Shown: positions 11,901 to 26,159 of the stretch, one piece after another
Layout: every line of letters begins with the position of its first letter
Numbering within the stretch: the stretch's first letter is position 1
Origin: Phallusia mammillata
Taxonomy: Eukaryota; Chordata; Ascidiacea; Phlebobranchia; Ascidiidae
NCBI GenBank assembly: GCA_003260075.1
Contig: QLIY01000617.1
Coordinates: 1 to 64,000, forward strand
DNA: 64,000 nucleotides
Direction: 5' to 3'
Program-made: the position numbers and the translations under genes
Notes under the pieces: generated by a model
What the model was told of the DNA's origin: nothing
Seen by the model: only the letters and a program-made list of their open reading frames with translations
Databases searched by the model: none

Positions 11901-12580
11901 GTCAAATATTAATGGTTAATTAAAAGTTTGTGATGCACACAAACTACCTTTTCGTACTGGTGCATCCCATGCATATTTTGGTGCACCATGCACACCGGTT
12001 GAAGAGCACTGGAGTATTTTGTACCTTTGTGATAGACTTCGTTGGACTGCAAACTGTCCAAATACACATTATTACGACAATTGCCCTTGCAGGAAAGAAA
12101 AAGAAGCGAAGCCCTGACGAGAAAACAACGATAGCGGGCCAGAACAACCCGGTAATCGATATCCATGGATTAAGAAACCACCAACTCTGCGGGACTTTTA
12201 TCCTGGAGGGTGAAACTCGGGTCTTCTTCCTGAAAAAAATGCAGGATCACCGCGATTCGCGCTCTAAAAGGCGAAAGAGAAGCGGGAAGAAAAAGGGAAA
12301 AGGTCGAAAGAGGAAGCGCTCCGGGAGCAGGGGAGAGGACATAAAAGTAAGAGAAGGAAAGAGAGAAAAGGGAGCAACCCTTGGAATGAGCGATTCGCTT
12401 GGTACAGTTTGGAAACGACTCTTGCGCAAGGAGAAGAGGAGCAAAGCGCAGGGGAGGAAGGAGAAAAGAAGCAAGAGATCAAAACGTATGAAGTCATTAC
12501 TATTAATGAACAACGAGCCTGCAAGAATCACAATGAAAACACTTAACAGCGTAACTGCGTTTACAGCCAATCTTAAATAG
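8970..12580 (+). CDS. Secreted stand-alone agrin-type NtA protein with a basic insert
   Basis: Three exons, 8970-9096, 9319-9537 and 12093-12580, join in phase 1 to give 277 aa. The ATG at 8970 is chosen because an in-frame GTG at 8958 is not a eukaryotic start and an ATG at 8956 is closed at once. Residues 1-18 form a signal peptide. The rest aligns to the N-terminal agrin (NtA) domain, a TIMP-like OB fold that binds laminin: SDVILTGTVLEIF (52-64), RVKVWRIMKG (91-100), NHQLCGTFILEGETRVFF (144-161) and ARITMKTLNSV (259-269). C36 and C148 match the domain disulfide. Residues 167-248 are a Lys/Arg-rich insert between the last two motifs, and a second basic run (RRRRR, about 109-113) could be a furin site. 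No follistatin, EGF or LamG modules follow before the stop, unlike agrin. A neuregulin-like N-terminus was considered but fits less well. Confidence 0.72.
10604..10962. mobile_element. hAT-like MITE with perfect 8-bp target duplication
   Basis: The ends CAGTGGTTCCCAACC and GGTTGGGAACCACTG are perfect inverted repeats. GCATAGAC flanks both sides (10596-10603 and 10963-10970). The interior has G-rich GGGGGGCCAC repeats and no transposase. Part of the interior recurs at 2893-3080, and a diverged relative lies at about 49440-49660. Confidence 0.9.
10918..11835. repeat. ~455-bp duplication around a short poly-C tract
   Basis: The segment from about 10918 to 11372 recurs almost exactly at about 11382-11835, separated by a run of C near 11373-11381. 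It contains the right end of the MITE at 10604, the left part of the next MITE and the 95-bp foldback element. The second copy of the first MITE's right end has no partner left end. An assembly overlap is likelier than biology. Confidence 0.75.
11264..11358. repeat. 95-bp foldback element nested in a MITE
   Basis: TGTCTAACCCTTTCAGTG opens the element and CACTGAAAGTGTTAGACA closes it, with 17 of 18 bases in inverted match. A copy lies at 11728-11822. Its core (AATCCGCACTCT.CGCAAAACGTCTTT) recurs at about 43924-43951 inside a different MITE, so it behaves as an independent repeat. Confidence 0.65.
11603..12011. mobile_element. hAT-like MITE (CAGTGCTCTTCAACC family)
   Basis: The ends CAGTGCTCTTCAACC and GGTTGAAGAGCACTG are perfect inverted repeats. 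The flanking octamers AAGTATTT and GAGTATTT match at 7 of 8. The left half also appears at 11137-11372 in the duplicated copy. It is non-coding and carries the nested foldback at 11728-11822. Confidence 0.85.
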
Positions 12581-13115
12581 ACCGTTCATGTGTTAAATAT
12601 TTTTTTGGCTTGAGCAACATTTGGAAAGCAAAATAGCAGCATATGTGTGGCATATTTGGTGAATGAATTTTCTTTGAGCCTGGCATGTGTTTTCTTACTG
12701 TTGCGCCGGACGCAATTTGCTTTTTTCGGGCATTGGCTTACCTGTCCACCGCAAGATGTCTGTTTTGTCTGTTTTCTTTCATCATCTTTGATTGCGTTAA
12801 TTGTTTGCTTGCTTTTCGCTTTTTTCAGGTAGCCCAAGTCACATTCCACACAATTAAAAGAAAAACTTAATACTTTTTCTTGTGGAGACGGGTTTACTTT
12901 AAGCAGTCAATTGCACATTTGTTAAAAAATCATTGAGTTTAAGAAAAGTTTGCTAACAAATATGACAACAAGAGTTAGTTTACGGCAAATAGTACTTACA
13001 AACAGAACACTGTATTCTTCGTCACCAGCTTTTACGACCCATAACGAAATGGTATACTTCATATACATGGTTACATATATAATTTACCAAAATTGCGCGT
13101 ACGATCACGCTATGG

Positions 13116-13123
13116 TATATAAA
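13116..13123 (+). promoter_or_regulatory. Candidate TATA box upstream of a small ORF
   Basis: TATATAAA lies 24 bases before the ATG of the ORF at 13147, which would put transcription start almost at the ATG. This is an AT-rich genome, so chance occurrence is possible. Confidence 0.3.
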
Positions 13124-13146
13124 CCGACTCCTTGGTAATATAATCA

Positions 13147-13446
13147 ATGGAAAAAACAGCAGCCAAAGCCGTTTTCAGTAATTACCGGATACGCGCTTTG
13201 CAATCGGAGCAGCAAAGGCAATTTACACGTAACACGACAGCGTGTCCGACCGGTCAAGTAAAATACATGTTCGACTGCGATTTTGCAAATATACAATCAA
13301 AGACGTGTTCTAAACAGAGATTGATTGCAAACACTGGGGTTTGTGACGAAACAGCGACTGCTGCTTTTCGTGACTGCTGTTTGCCCCCAGGGTTAATATT
13401 CGAGTACATGTTCACAGCAATGATGACGTGTATACGCCGCGAGTAA
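13147..13446 (+). CDS. Small hypothetical Cys-containing ORF, 99 aa
   Basis: A single open frame of 99 aa starts with ATG just after a TATA-like word. It has seven cysteines (33, 44, 54, 66, a CC pair at 77-78, and 95) but no signal peptide. I recognise no family. The cysteine spacing might be part of a secreted peptide whose first exon is elsewhere, or the ORF may be a chance frame. It lies between the NtA gene and the ShK gene on the same strand. Confidence 0.25.
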   Translation: MEKTAAKAVFSNYRIRALQSEQQRQFTRNTTACPTGQVKYMFDCDFANIQSKTCSKQRLIANTGVCDETATAAFRDCCLPPGLIFEYMFTAMMTCIRRE

Positions 13447-13546
13447 CGTTCAAAGAAATGTTTTGTGACCTTGCCAGTGCCAGTTGACTTTCATCAGCTG
13501 TCTGTGAGCTGAAGTATTGCTTCTGCAGGTCCTTGTCACAGGTTTT

Positions 13547-13554
13547 TATATATA
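13547..13554 (+). promoter_or_regulatory. Candidate TATA box for the ShK-domain gene
   Basis: TATATATA ends 45 bases before the ATG at 13600, compatible with transcription start near 13577-13585 and a very short 5' leader. Confidence 0.4.
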
Positions 13555-13599
13555 CCGAGTGCATAGAGATCTCAAAGAACAGGATCTGTGACTTTCGAA

Positions 13600-14652
13600 A
13601 TGAAGCGATCCGTTTGGGCTTTAATGATACTTGTTAGTGTCTTTGTCAAGGTAGGTTTTTGAGTTTTGCAATCTGAATATTTTCAACCGTAGATAAAAAT
13701 AAAATAAATAATTTTCCGTCAATATATAATAGCTTATGCTACCGTAAAGGTTTTTTTTAATGACCCTTCGTAGTTATTTTCCACCTTGTTTAACGCCATC
13801 AAAGTCAAAAGTAAACTTTCATAAGAAAACCTAAGACCCTCTGAAGTATAATATCAGTATGTTGGTAAACGCCTAAACGGTGTTTAATAAAACTATTTAA
13901 AACTAGTTTTAAGTCGTAGCTGTTTATGTCGTTCCAGGCCGAGGACAACGAAGATCAAAACCCCAAGTTTGCAAATCCTGCAAGCATCGTAGAATTTCCA
14001 CCAGTGCCACCACAATTTTGGTCAGGTAATTAAACATGTCCTTCGTTTATTGTTGCAGTGTAAATTACTTAGTTAGAGTTGTATCTCGACAAATTGCAGC
14101 CGACTCTCAGCAAGCCGCAGAATGAGACTTGTCGCGATAACAATACGGAATTGACTTTATAATTATAATACATATTCGCTAAAAACCCCCCCCCCTTTTA
14201 ACTGCAATGTGGCCCTCGAACCCAACGAGTTTGACAGCCCTGTTAATATAATACATATTCGCTAAAACACACCAAAGCATTTTATCGTTGTACCATGAAC
14301 TTTTTATTTGACAGCTGATGGAGAATGCATTGACAACCCCACACACGCCGAAGACTGCAAAGTATGGGCCGAAAAGGGCTACTGTACAGACACAACTATG
14401 GGGAAGCACTATCCACGGTGGATGAAACGTCACTGCCGAGCCAGTTGCAACTTTTGTCAAGTTCATGGGCGCAGTAACTGGATCATTGCTCTTAAATGGT
14501 TCGTGGCCATCGCTTTTTACGTTTGGATTTTTGGATTTTCCCAAACAATTTTACCTCGTCCCCGCAAGGTGTCGCTAATGATTTCATCAAGTCGAAAACG
14601 CACCCGTTTTTTCGTCGTAACTTTAATAACTGTAGCGCTGTATTATTTATAG
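13600..14652 (+). CDS. ShK-domain protein with signal peptide and hydrophobic C-terminal segments
   Basis: Exons 13600-13650, 13938-14025 and 14315-14652 join with consistent phases to give 158 aa. Residues 1-17 (MKRSVWALMILVSVFVK) form the signal peptide, and the first intron falls at its end. Residues 51-94 hold six cysteines (51, 61, 70, 87, 91, 94) with the ShK/SXC spacing, including a CRASCNFC end. This fold occurs in many secreted animal proteins and is often joined to proteases. A hydrophobic stretch follows at about 102-119 and another at the extreme C-terminus (145-158), so the product could be membrane-anchored. The target is unknown; the domain alone does not show toxin activity. 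An alternative 3' splice form that removes the tail cannot be excluded. Confidence 0.65.
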
Positions 14653-16404
14653 CTTTTAGTAAACTGTTCCTATTCCTACACACTAAAACGTACAAAAGTT
14701 GTTTAAATGCAGCCTTTCAAACATGGCTAATGATTTTGTTGTTTTTGTGATTTGTTTTTATATTTTTTACTGTTTATTGATAAAGATATGTTGCAAATGT
14801 TAACGAGCTGTAACACGCTCCACAAACACATTATTTATGTTGGTGGTTGTAGCATGAACCAAAATTGTTGAAAAAACAATCGCACAAAAGTGCAGATAAA
14901 ACGGATTTCAACGTCCTTATCGTGCGCAACGCACATAAATTTAGATTTCAGTGTAAAACAACATCGGTGGAAATCTTTAAGATGTTTTACATGAGTCACC
15001 CCTTCCCCCCCCCCCAGTGTAAAACAACATCGGTGGAAATCTTTAAGATGTTTTACATGAGTTTTTCTGTTCTGTTATGTGTTCAAGGTTAATGTCACGT
15101 TTGCAAACTGGTGCCAGGCAACGCAAAATTTGTATGGTAACCACGAAACTGAAATTGTAACTACGTAACAGCCAATTGTAATACTCTGCTGTTGAAAGAC
15201 ACACTGGCGTAACTGTTTAATTGTTTTTAGTTTTGTCATTTCGATATTTCGTGCACTTCAAAACTTCTTGTTATTGTTTTGGTTCACAGTTTTCTGGGAC
15301 CAAATTTCATTGAGATTAAATGATAAAACTACGCACAAAGAGTACAGATTTTTATTTTGGTAACAAACCTAACTGGACGCTTGTTGCAAATAGTCTTCAA
15401 AGATCGTTTGTGTAACGCACACTTGCGTAAAGTTTAAAAAGCTCTGTTATCGTACAAAGATGTTGCTAATGGAGCAAGTTCGCTAAAACCTGGCTCTAAA
15501 AACAAAAACAAATCCCCCCCCCCCATTTCATTTAACACGATGGGGAAAGAAATAGAATTTGCAAGAAATAGTATTGTTACTAAGTTTAAAACCCCCCCCC
15601 CTATTTATGTTGGTGGTTGTAGCATGAACCAAAATTGTTGAAAAAACAAATTGCACTTTTGCCCCCCCCCCATCGCCAAACTGGGATTCGTTTATTTAAC
15701 AGCATGCCTCGAACAGTCGCTCGTATGAAGCAGGCGCACAGGGAAAAGAAAACATTAACTTGTCGGTGACAAAACGAAGGCAATTCACAAAATTCTCCTA
15801 AAATCTTTAAAATATCAACAATCACTGAAGTGTCTTGCCACACAGCCACAACATAGTGGGCTAAAAGGCCTTTGCTTGACGGGATCTTTGGCAAACGACT
15901 AAAAGCGATTGATAGAACAAACAAACACACAGAACTAGCTAAAACTACATTTCATTTAACACGATGGGGAAAGAAATAGAATTTGCAAGAAATAGCATTG
16001 TGACTAAGTTTAAAACTGTTGTTTGTTCATGCGAAAAGGCACAGCTAGAAATCAATAAAACTTGTTTCGGTAAAGTCTTTGAATAGGCACTTCTAAAAAG
16101 ATTTTTGCACAAAAGTGGTTTTGACTTCTGAACTATGTTCTTCCAAGAGCAAGTTACAAAATTATCACTAACCCGAAGTACATTATTCTTAAAAACCAAA
16201 CAAAGAGCACCAGTTCGAATACAACATATGTTCCTAATTTAAAACTGTTACAGAAGTAGTTATCACAGCAAGAACATGAATAAAGAAATGAATGGTGTTG
16301 ATTTAAATGCTAGGCAATGGAAAATATTTGATGGCTAATGTTGTCTTTGGGCAACTTTCAAAATCATATCTTTTTAGTTTGTAGGTCTGTTGTTCAGTGC
16401 TGTT
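14653..16404. repeat. Intergenic region with shuffled segments joined by poly-C
   Basis: Four C-tracts (near 15005, 15514, 15592 and 15662) separate pieces that recur nearby. The AGTGTAAAACAACATCGGTG piece at 14950 repeats at 15017, the piece at 15525-15590 matches about 15951-16017, and that at 15602-15650 matches about 14831-14879. No gene is seen. The left end lies downstream of the ShK gene and the right end should contain the IDH2 3' UTR. Confidence 0.65.
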
Positions 16405-21258
<4,854 letters not shown>

Positions 21259-24200
21259 GTTTTATTGCACCACAAAGCAGTAGAAATAGTTCAAATATAA
21301 ATTAAAATGATTAAGTGGCTTCAAACGCCGTTCCAAGTTATTCTACTGATCTAAAAAGCAAAATGAAAACACTTTCAGAAACTTCTGTCACATGATCTTC
21401 AAAACGTTTTGCAAAATATTGGCCAGTATCGGTTTTAAAAACCGGCAGCAGAAAATAAGTGACACCCCCCCCCCGATCTAAAAAGCAAAATGAAAACACT
21501 TTCAGAAACTTCTGTCACATGAACTTCAAAACGTTTTGCAAAATATTGGCCAGTATCGGTTTTAAAAACCAGCAGCAGAAAATAAGTGACGAAAACATAA
21601 ACTAATCAAATGACAATTTTTTGACTAAACGCGCAAAACCAGTCCGATGCGATCACTGAGCACACAAATAATTGTTCATTCATCGAAGCCACGTGTCAGC
21701 AGTCAGCACAAGCCGGCATGCCGACACCAAAATACAATAATTTTTACTCGATTTCGATTCGCACGGGTGATTTTGCTACGAAACATTTTTTCTTCTTGCG
21801 AAATCAACTATTTCTCATGGACCCTACAAAAAGACGCGCTTTGGTAGAAAGGGCTGACACTTCGCCTTTCATTTCCTGATATACAGACGCTAGTATGCCT
21901 CGACCTTGCCGGCGTTAGAGGTCACTCATTCTCTCGAGCACTCGCTAACGACGCGTGTCTTTCTTGTTCACACAAAGCAATCAAAGAGCCTTCCGTGTAT
22001 TTCGGAGAGCTGTAAAAATGTGCGATGTCAGACTTTTCCAGACTTTCCTGAAAATTGTCGCGCCTCCAGATTTAATGCACACTGCACAGTCGTAAATCTG
22101 TCGTCGTTTCTATCGAGTTGTCTTTTACATTGCCTGGTCTCTTGCAGCAAGGGTCGTGCTTAACCCAACACAGTATGAATTTATCTGTCTACTGTAAATT
22201 ACCATTTTTTCTCATGTCTTATGGTTCCACGCCTGCAAGCAGCTACCTTTTTTATTCTGTAAGTGACCAAACAGCAACTATTTGTTTTCCTCATTGTCTC
22301 TTTTGTTTAATTGTGCACTGCCTGTAACAGTACAAAAGGAATTCGACTCAGGTCACCATTGACTAAATCGCCTCATTGCATTGCGGACAGTAGACACTGC
22401 GTCTTGACAGAAAAAAGGGCCAGGGACCGAATTTGTAAGAGTGGAAAATTAATCAAGTTGTTGTCCAGAAATGTCTTGGCTGGTAATGGGAGGCTATTTA
22501 GGTGCTCTCACACCAAACAAACTTATAGGCCTGCAGAAAAAAAACATTACATATGGCCTCCGCAGGAAACGACTTGGCCCCAATCCGTTACTGCTGGCCG
22601 GGTTTCAAGCACTGATGGTGGTTGCAAGTCGCTAGAATATTTTCTAAGGTTGTATTTTATAACTTTAAAGCATTCGAGTTTTTTCCACGACATGCTGGTC
22701 TATTATTTTGATTTTGTGGGTGCTTGTGGTATCGTTTTACGATGCGTCGTCTATTAATGCAGTATGGCTGTAGTAGACAATCTCACAAAGTCGTCCATAT
22801 ATGGACTATAGTCCCATATCAACCCCACAAATCTACAAAATCACACACAAACAACGAAGCACAGCCTTTAGCTACAACAAATATTTGAAATAAAAGTCAT
22901 GTTTTGCTACTCGCTGGCGCTGGTTGCCCAGCATTAAATTTGTATTTGACATTTGGAACACTAAATACGAATTGTCTTAATATTCTCTGCGTCAAAGGTC
23001 GAATTGTAAGCACAAAGTGGCACTATTATATTTCAGATTTACATTGGCGCCAAACCGAGGAAAGGCAGGTCCAATCGGGAAAAGACTACAGCACCACCCG
23101 GCGACGCAACAGTAGCGTTCACTTATCCGTTAGGTGACAGGCAATTTCCAAACAAAATTCTTTTGTAGTTTTTGATCCGAGAAACAGACTTAATTTCGGT
23201 CTGAATTCGCACAGGGACATATTTTGTGCCACATTTTTTCAGATTTGAAATTAGAATTCTGATGGGTCCAGGCAAAAAGCACAGGCTTCTTACCCCAAGT
23301 CTTGTAGCCTGCCTTACATTTGGACTTCGGGAATGGGACGGATTTCGGGCTTGTGATTTTGGGTTTGGGCTCCAATTTCGGAACCGTTAACAAGTCTGCT
23401 GCAACAGCTAAGAACTGTGCACAATGGCTGTAGAAAGCGTGTTCTTGATGGATACGCTATGTTTCGTAGAGTGGAAATGCTGAACAGCGATCTGTTTGGT
23501 CACCAACAATAAAAAATTCACTAGATCGTAACGATCGAGGCACACAAAAGCCTCTTCGTAAGGTTTGGCTCATGTTTCACCATCAACTAAAATGTAACTT
23601 TTTGAAAGCTCTACGTTTGACGTCATTTTTGACCGCTTTTCAAATATTTGTTCAAAGAATCATGCCGCAAACAGAAGACTTATTGTTCCCACGATCCAGG
23701 TTTATGAGATTGGGTAGACAACCTCCCCCACCAGACCGTACCAACTCGTCAAGTTATAGCCAAACTCATGTCAACGCATTCACAAAGGGCCGTTGTCCTG
23801 TGGGATTATGATCTGTACAAACGTATTTGTCAAGTAAATCAATCAACACCTCAAGCATTTAATTCCACACAGCTGTATACCATATGTTGTCACCTTTTGT
23901 TGACTGTTTGTCGTTGACAATTGTACGTATATATACATGTTGTTTCGAACGATGCTACATCACTTTAATATCATCATCACTGTAACTCAACTTAACTTTT
24001 GTACCAATACAAAGTCATTACGGATATAATTGTGCACAAAAAGGACTTCAATTAAGGATTAGATCTAGCAAGTGATCAGCCGCTACAGTCCCATGAACTA
24101 AATTTAGACCAAATTTGAACAGCATTTATTAACGACGATATAAATGTAAAACTTTGCACACGCATTGCGAAAACGCGTGAGGCCCCATTAGAGTTGTAAG

Positions 24201-26159
24201 TCCGGGGCAGGTTTTTCGAGTCGGGTTCGGGCTTAGATTTCTTTAAAAAACGGGCTTAGGTTCGGGCCTGACTTTACACTCTGTGTCAGTATTTATTTAT
24301 TTTATTTATTTATTGAATAAATTTAACTAGTCAAGTAACCAGTTGCTGGACCTGACCTAATGTCAAACAACGCTAAAACGCCTTGTTCAAGGCGTCTAAC
24401 TATTGTGTATGTTGTCTTGGTCTTTTCTGAGGCTTTAATGTATAGATCTGTTAATTGAACTTTCGGGCCTACGGAAAGTTCTCAAAAACGATTCGGGGTC
24501 GGGCCGGGTTTCGGGATTACACTTTCGGGTTTAGGACGGATGGGGGCTACAATTTTAGACCCGCTTTCAACTCTGGGCCACATTGTATGTAGTGCAATCG
24601 GACTGTGACCGACTGCATAAGGGTATATGGTTAAATGCACTGACAGGATCGTTTTATTAATTTTCTGACGGCACCCATGCCACTGCGTGACTGCTACCGT
24701 TTTGTCAGGTGTGTATTCGGCATAATAAGCAGTATTTGCAGAACGTGGCAACCAACGCGAAGTAATTGAGAGTTTAAGGTGCAGTATTGACAGTTCGAAT
24801 GGTGAAATCAATCTTCCTAGGTAGCACACACGAAAAACGACAGGAGAATGTAAATGTGCTGCAGAAAGCAGAGATGTGATCTCACCAAAAAGAGGTGTAA
24901 AAACAAGCACAGCAATATAGAATTACAACAATATTTACTTTTCCATGATAGGTAGATTTATCATCAACAGGATCAAACAATGCGTCCTACGTGTGTAATA
25001 TGTGTTAAAGTGGCAACCCTCAAAACAATTCAAGTGTTTGCCTTCTTTCCCTGACAAAACTGAAACAACACAGGTTGCTGATCCCATCCCTCTTCAGCTC
25101 TTTTGTGTTCGGGTGCAATTTGCTGTGACGTCATAAACCTCTCTACTTAAAATTCGAACCGTGGATAGCCAACCGAAATACAGAAGTAGGAGAATTAAAT
25201 GTGCGCTGAATAATGAAATGTTTGCTGTGAAAATAGGGTTTTAAAATCATTTCTAAAATTGCAACAATTGTCAAACACAATGTTCCCTGTGAGGTTTCAA
25301 GTGGGTTTACGGTACTGTTATGGTTTTTAGTATGACATAGTTTAACAGGACGATGTAACTACTGTATCCATAAGAGAAACGTAACTATTAACTATCAGGC
25401 AGCTATAAAATTATTACCTAAATGCGTCATTAAGTTCCGTACTGTATTATTGCAATGTGATAAACATATAAAGGTATGAATGAATGCATTCTAATTGCAA
25501 ACTTGTTTAACTTACAGTCATGTAAGTATTGTTAATTCTGACAAACAACCAGACTACTTGAATCCAAGTGGAGCATTTAACCTGTAGCCTATATATTGAG
25601 CTCCAATAAGAGTTGGGAAGAGAAACAGTTGTAAATCATGTTTGCACGCGATTCCAAACCGAAAAACGCACACTAGTGTGTTTGAGTAACACTTTGGCAG
25701 TTGAGTAAGCCTTGTGAAGAAAGCGGCCATGCAAGCGTAGAAGACAAGTCCGAGAAACGCTTTCGAGGAGCTTAAAGCACGATCGCAAACAACTTGTCTG
25801 TTCTGTTGTTGAACGAGTCTGCTGCAGTATAAGCTTGTAAGAATGCTGGGATAATCAAACAGTGACGCTATTTGACGACACGAATTTTGTTTACTGTTAG
25901 CTGTGAAATCATTTTATCGCAGTTTTCAACGCTTTCGTGATTAAACCAGGTTATAATAGTTATGGAGTTTTGCTTTGAAATAAGCTTTGTAACGGACACA
26001 GATGTCGCAAAACTCAGCAATATGCTTTTTATAGTTTTAACTTTCAGGAGTTTTCAGTATTTCTGGAAGTTTCATGTAGAATTATAGAGTTTACGATAAT
26101 GCAATTAACATTTTTGTTTTGTTTTGTAAACATTTTTGTAACGGCAGACCTTAGGAACC
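21259..26159. other. Gene-poor interval between head-to-head IDH2 and SLC5A genes
   Basis: The promoters of both flanking genes should lie at its ends. A ~110-bp segment is duplicated around poly-C at 21463-21474. Two stretches (about 23180-23390 and 24200-24560) are rich in TTCGGGCTT/GGGTTTCGGG words and look like copies of one interspersed repeat. The longer open frames at 22311-22757 and 24482-24910 show no domain. A possible 3' splice site or trans-splice acceptor (ACGGCAG) ends 13 bases before the SLC5A ATG. Confidence 0.4.

Larger units (their letters stand above)
9538..12092 (+). other. Large intron 2 of the NtA gene, filled with repeats
   Basis: The intron holds a ~140-bp segment duplicated around poly-C (10235-10519), two hAT-like MITEs and a 95-bp inverted-repeat element that appears twice through a ~455-bp duplication. 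No coding exon was recognised inside it. Confidence 0.6.

Noticed and set aside
12247-12570. Two antisense frames (107 and 86 aa) opposite the NtA last exon
   Set aside because: They are shadows of the purine-rich basic insert, rich in Phe/Leu/Ser only because of its composition.
8970-12580. Neuregulin N-terminus or TIMP
   Set aside because: The general OB-fold pattern is shared, but the order of motifs and the ARITMKTL ending fit agrin NtA best; there is no CXC start as in TIMPs.
15601-15930. 109-aa minus-strand frame
   Set aside because: It runs through a poly-C joint between rearranged intergenic pieces.
22311-22757. 148-aa open frame
   Set aside because: No in-frame ATG near its start, no domain, no splice context; likely chance.
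24482-24910. 142-aa minus-strand open frame
   Set aside because: Overlaps a GGGTTTCGGG-type interspersed repeat and shows no protein similarity that I recognise.
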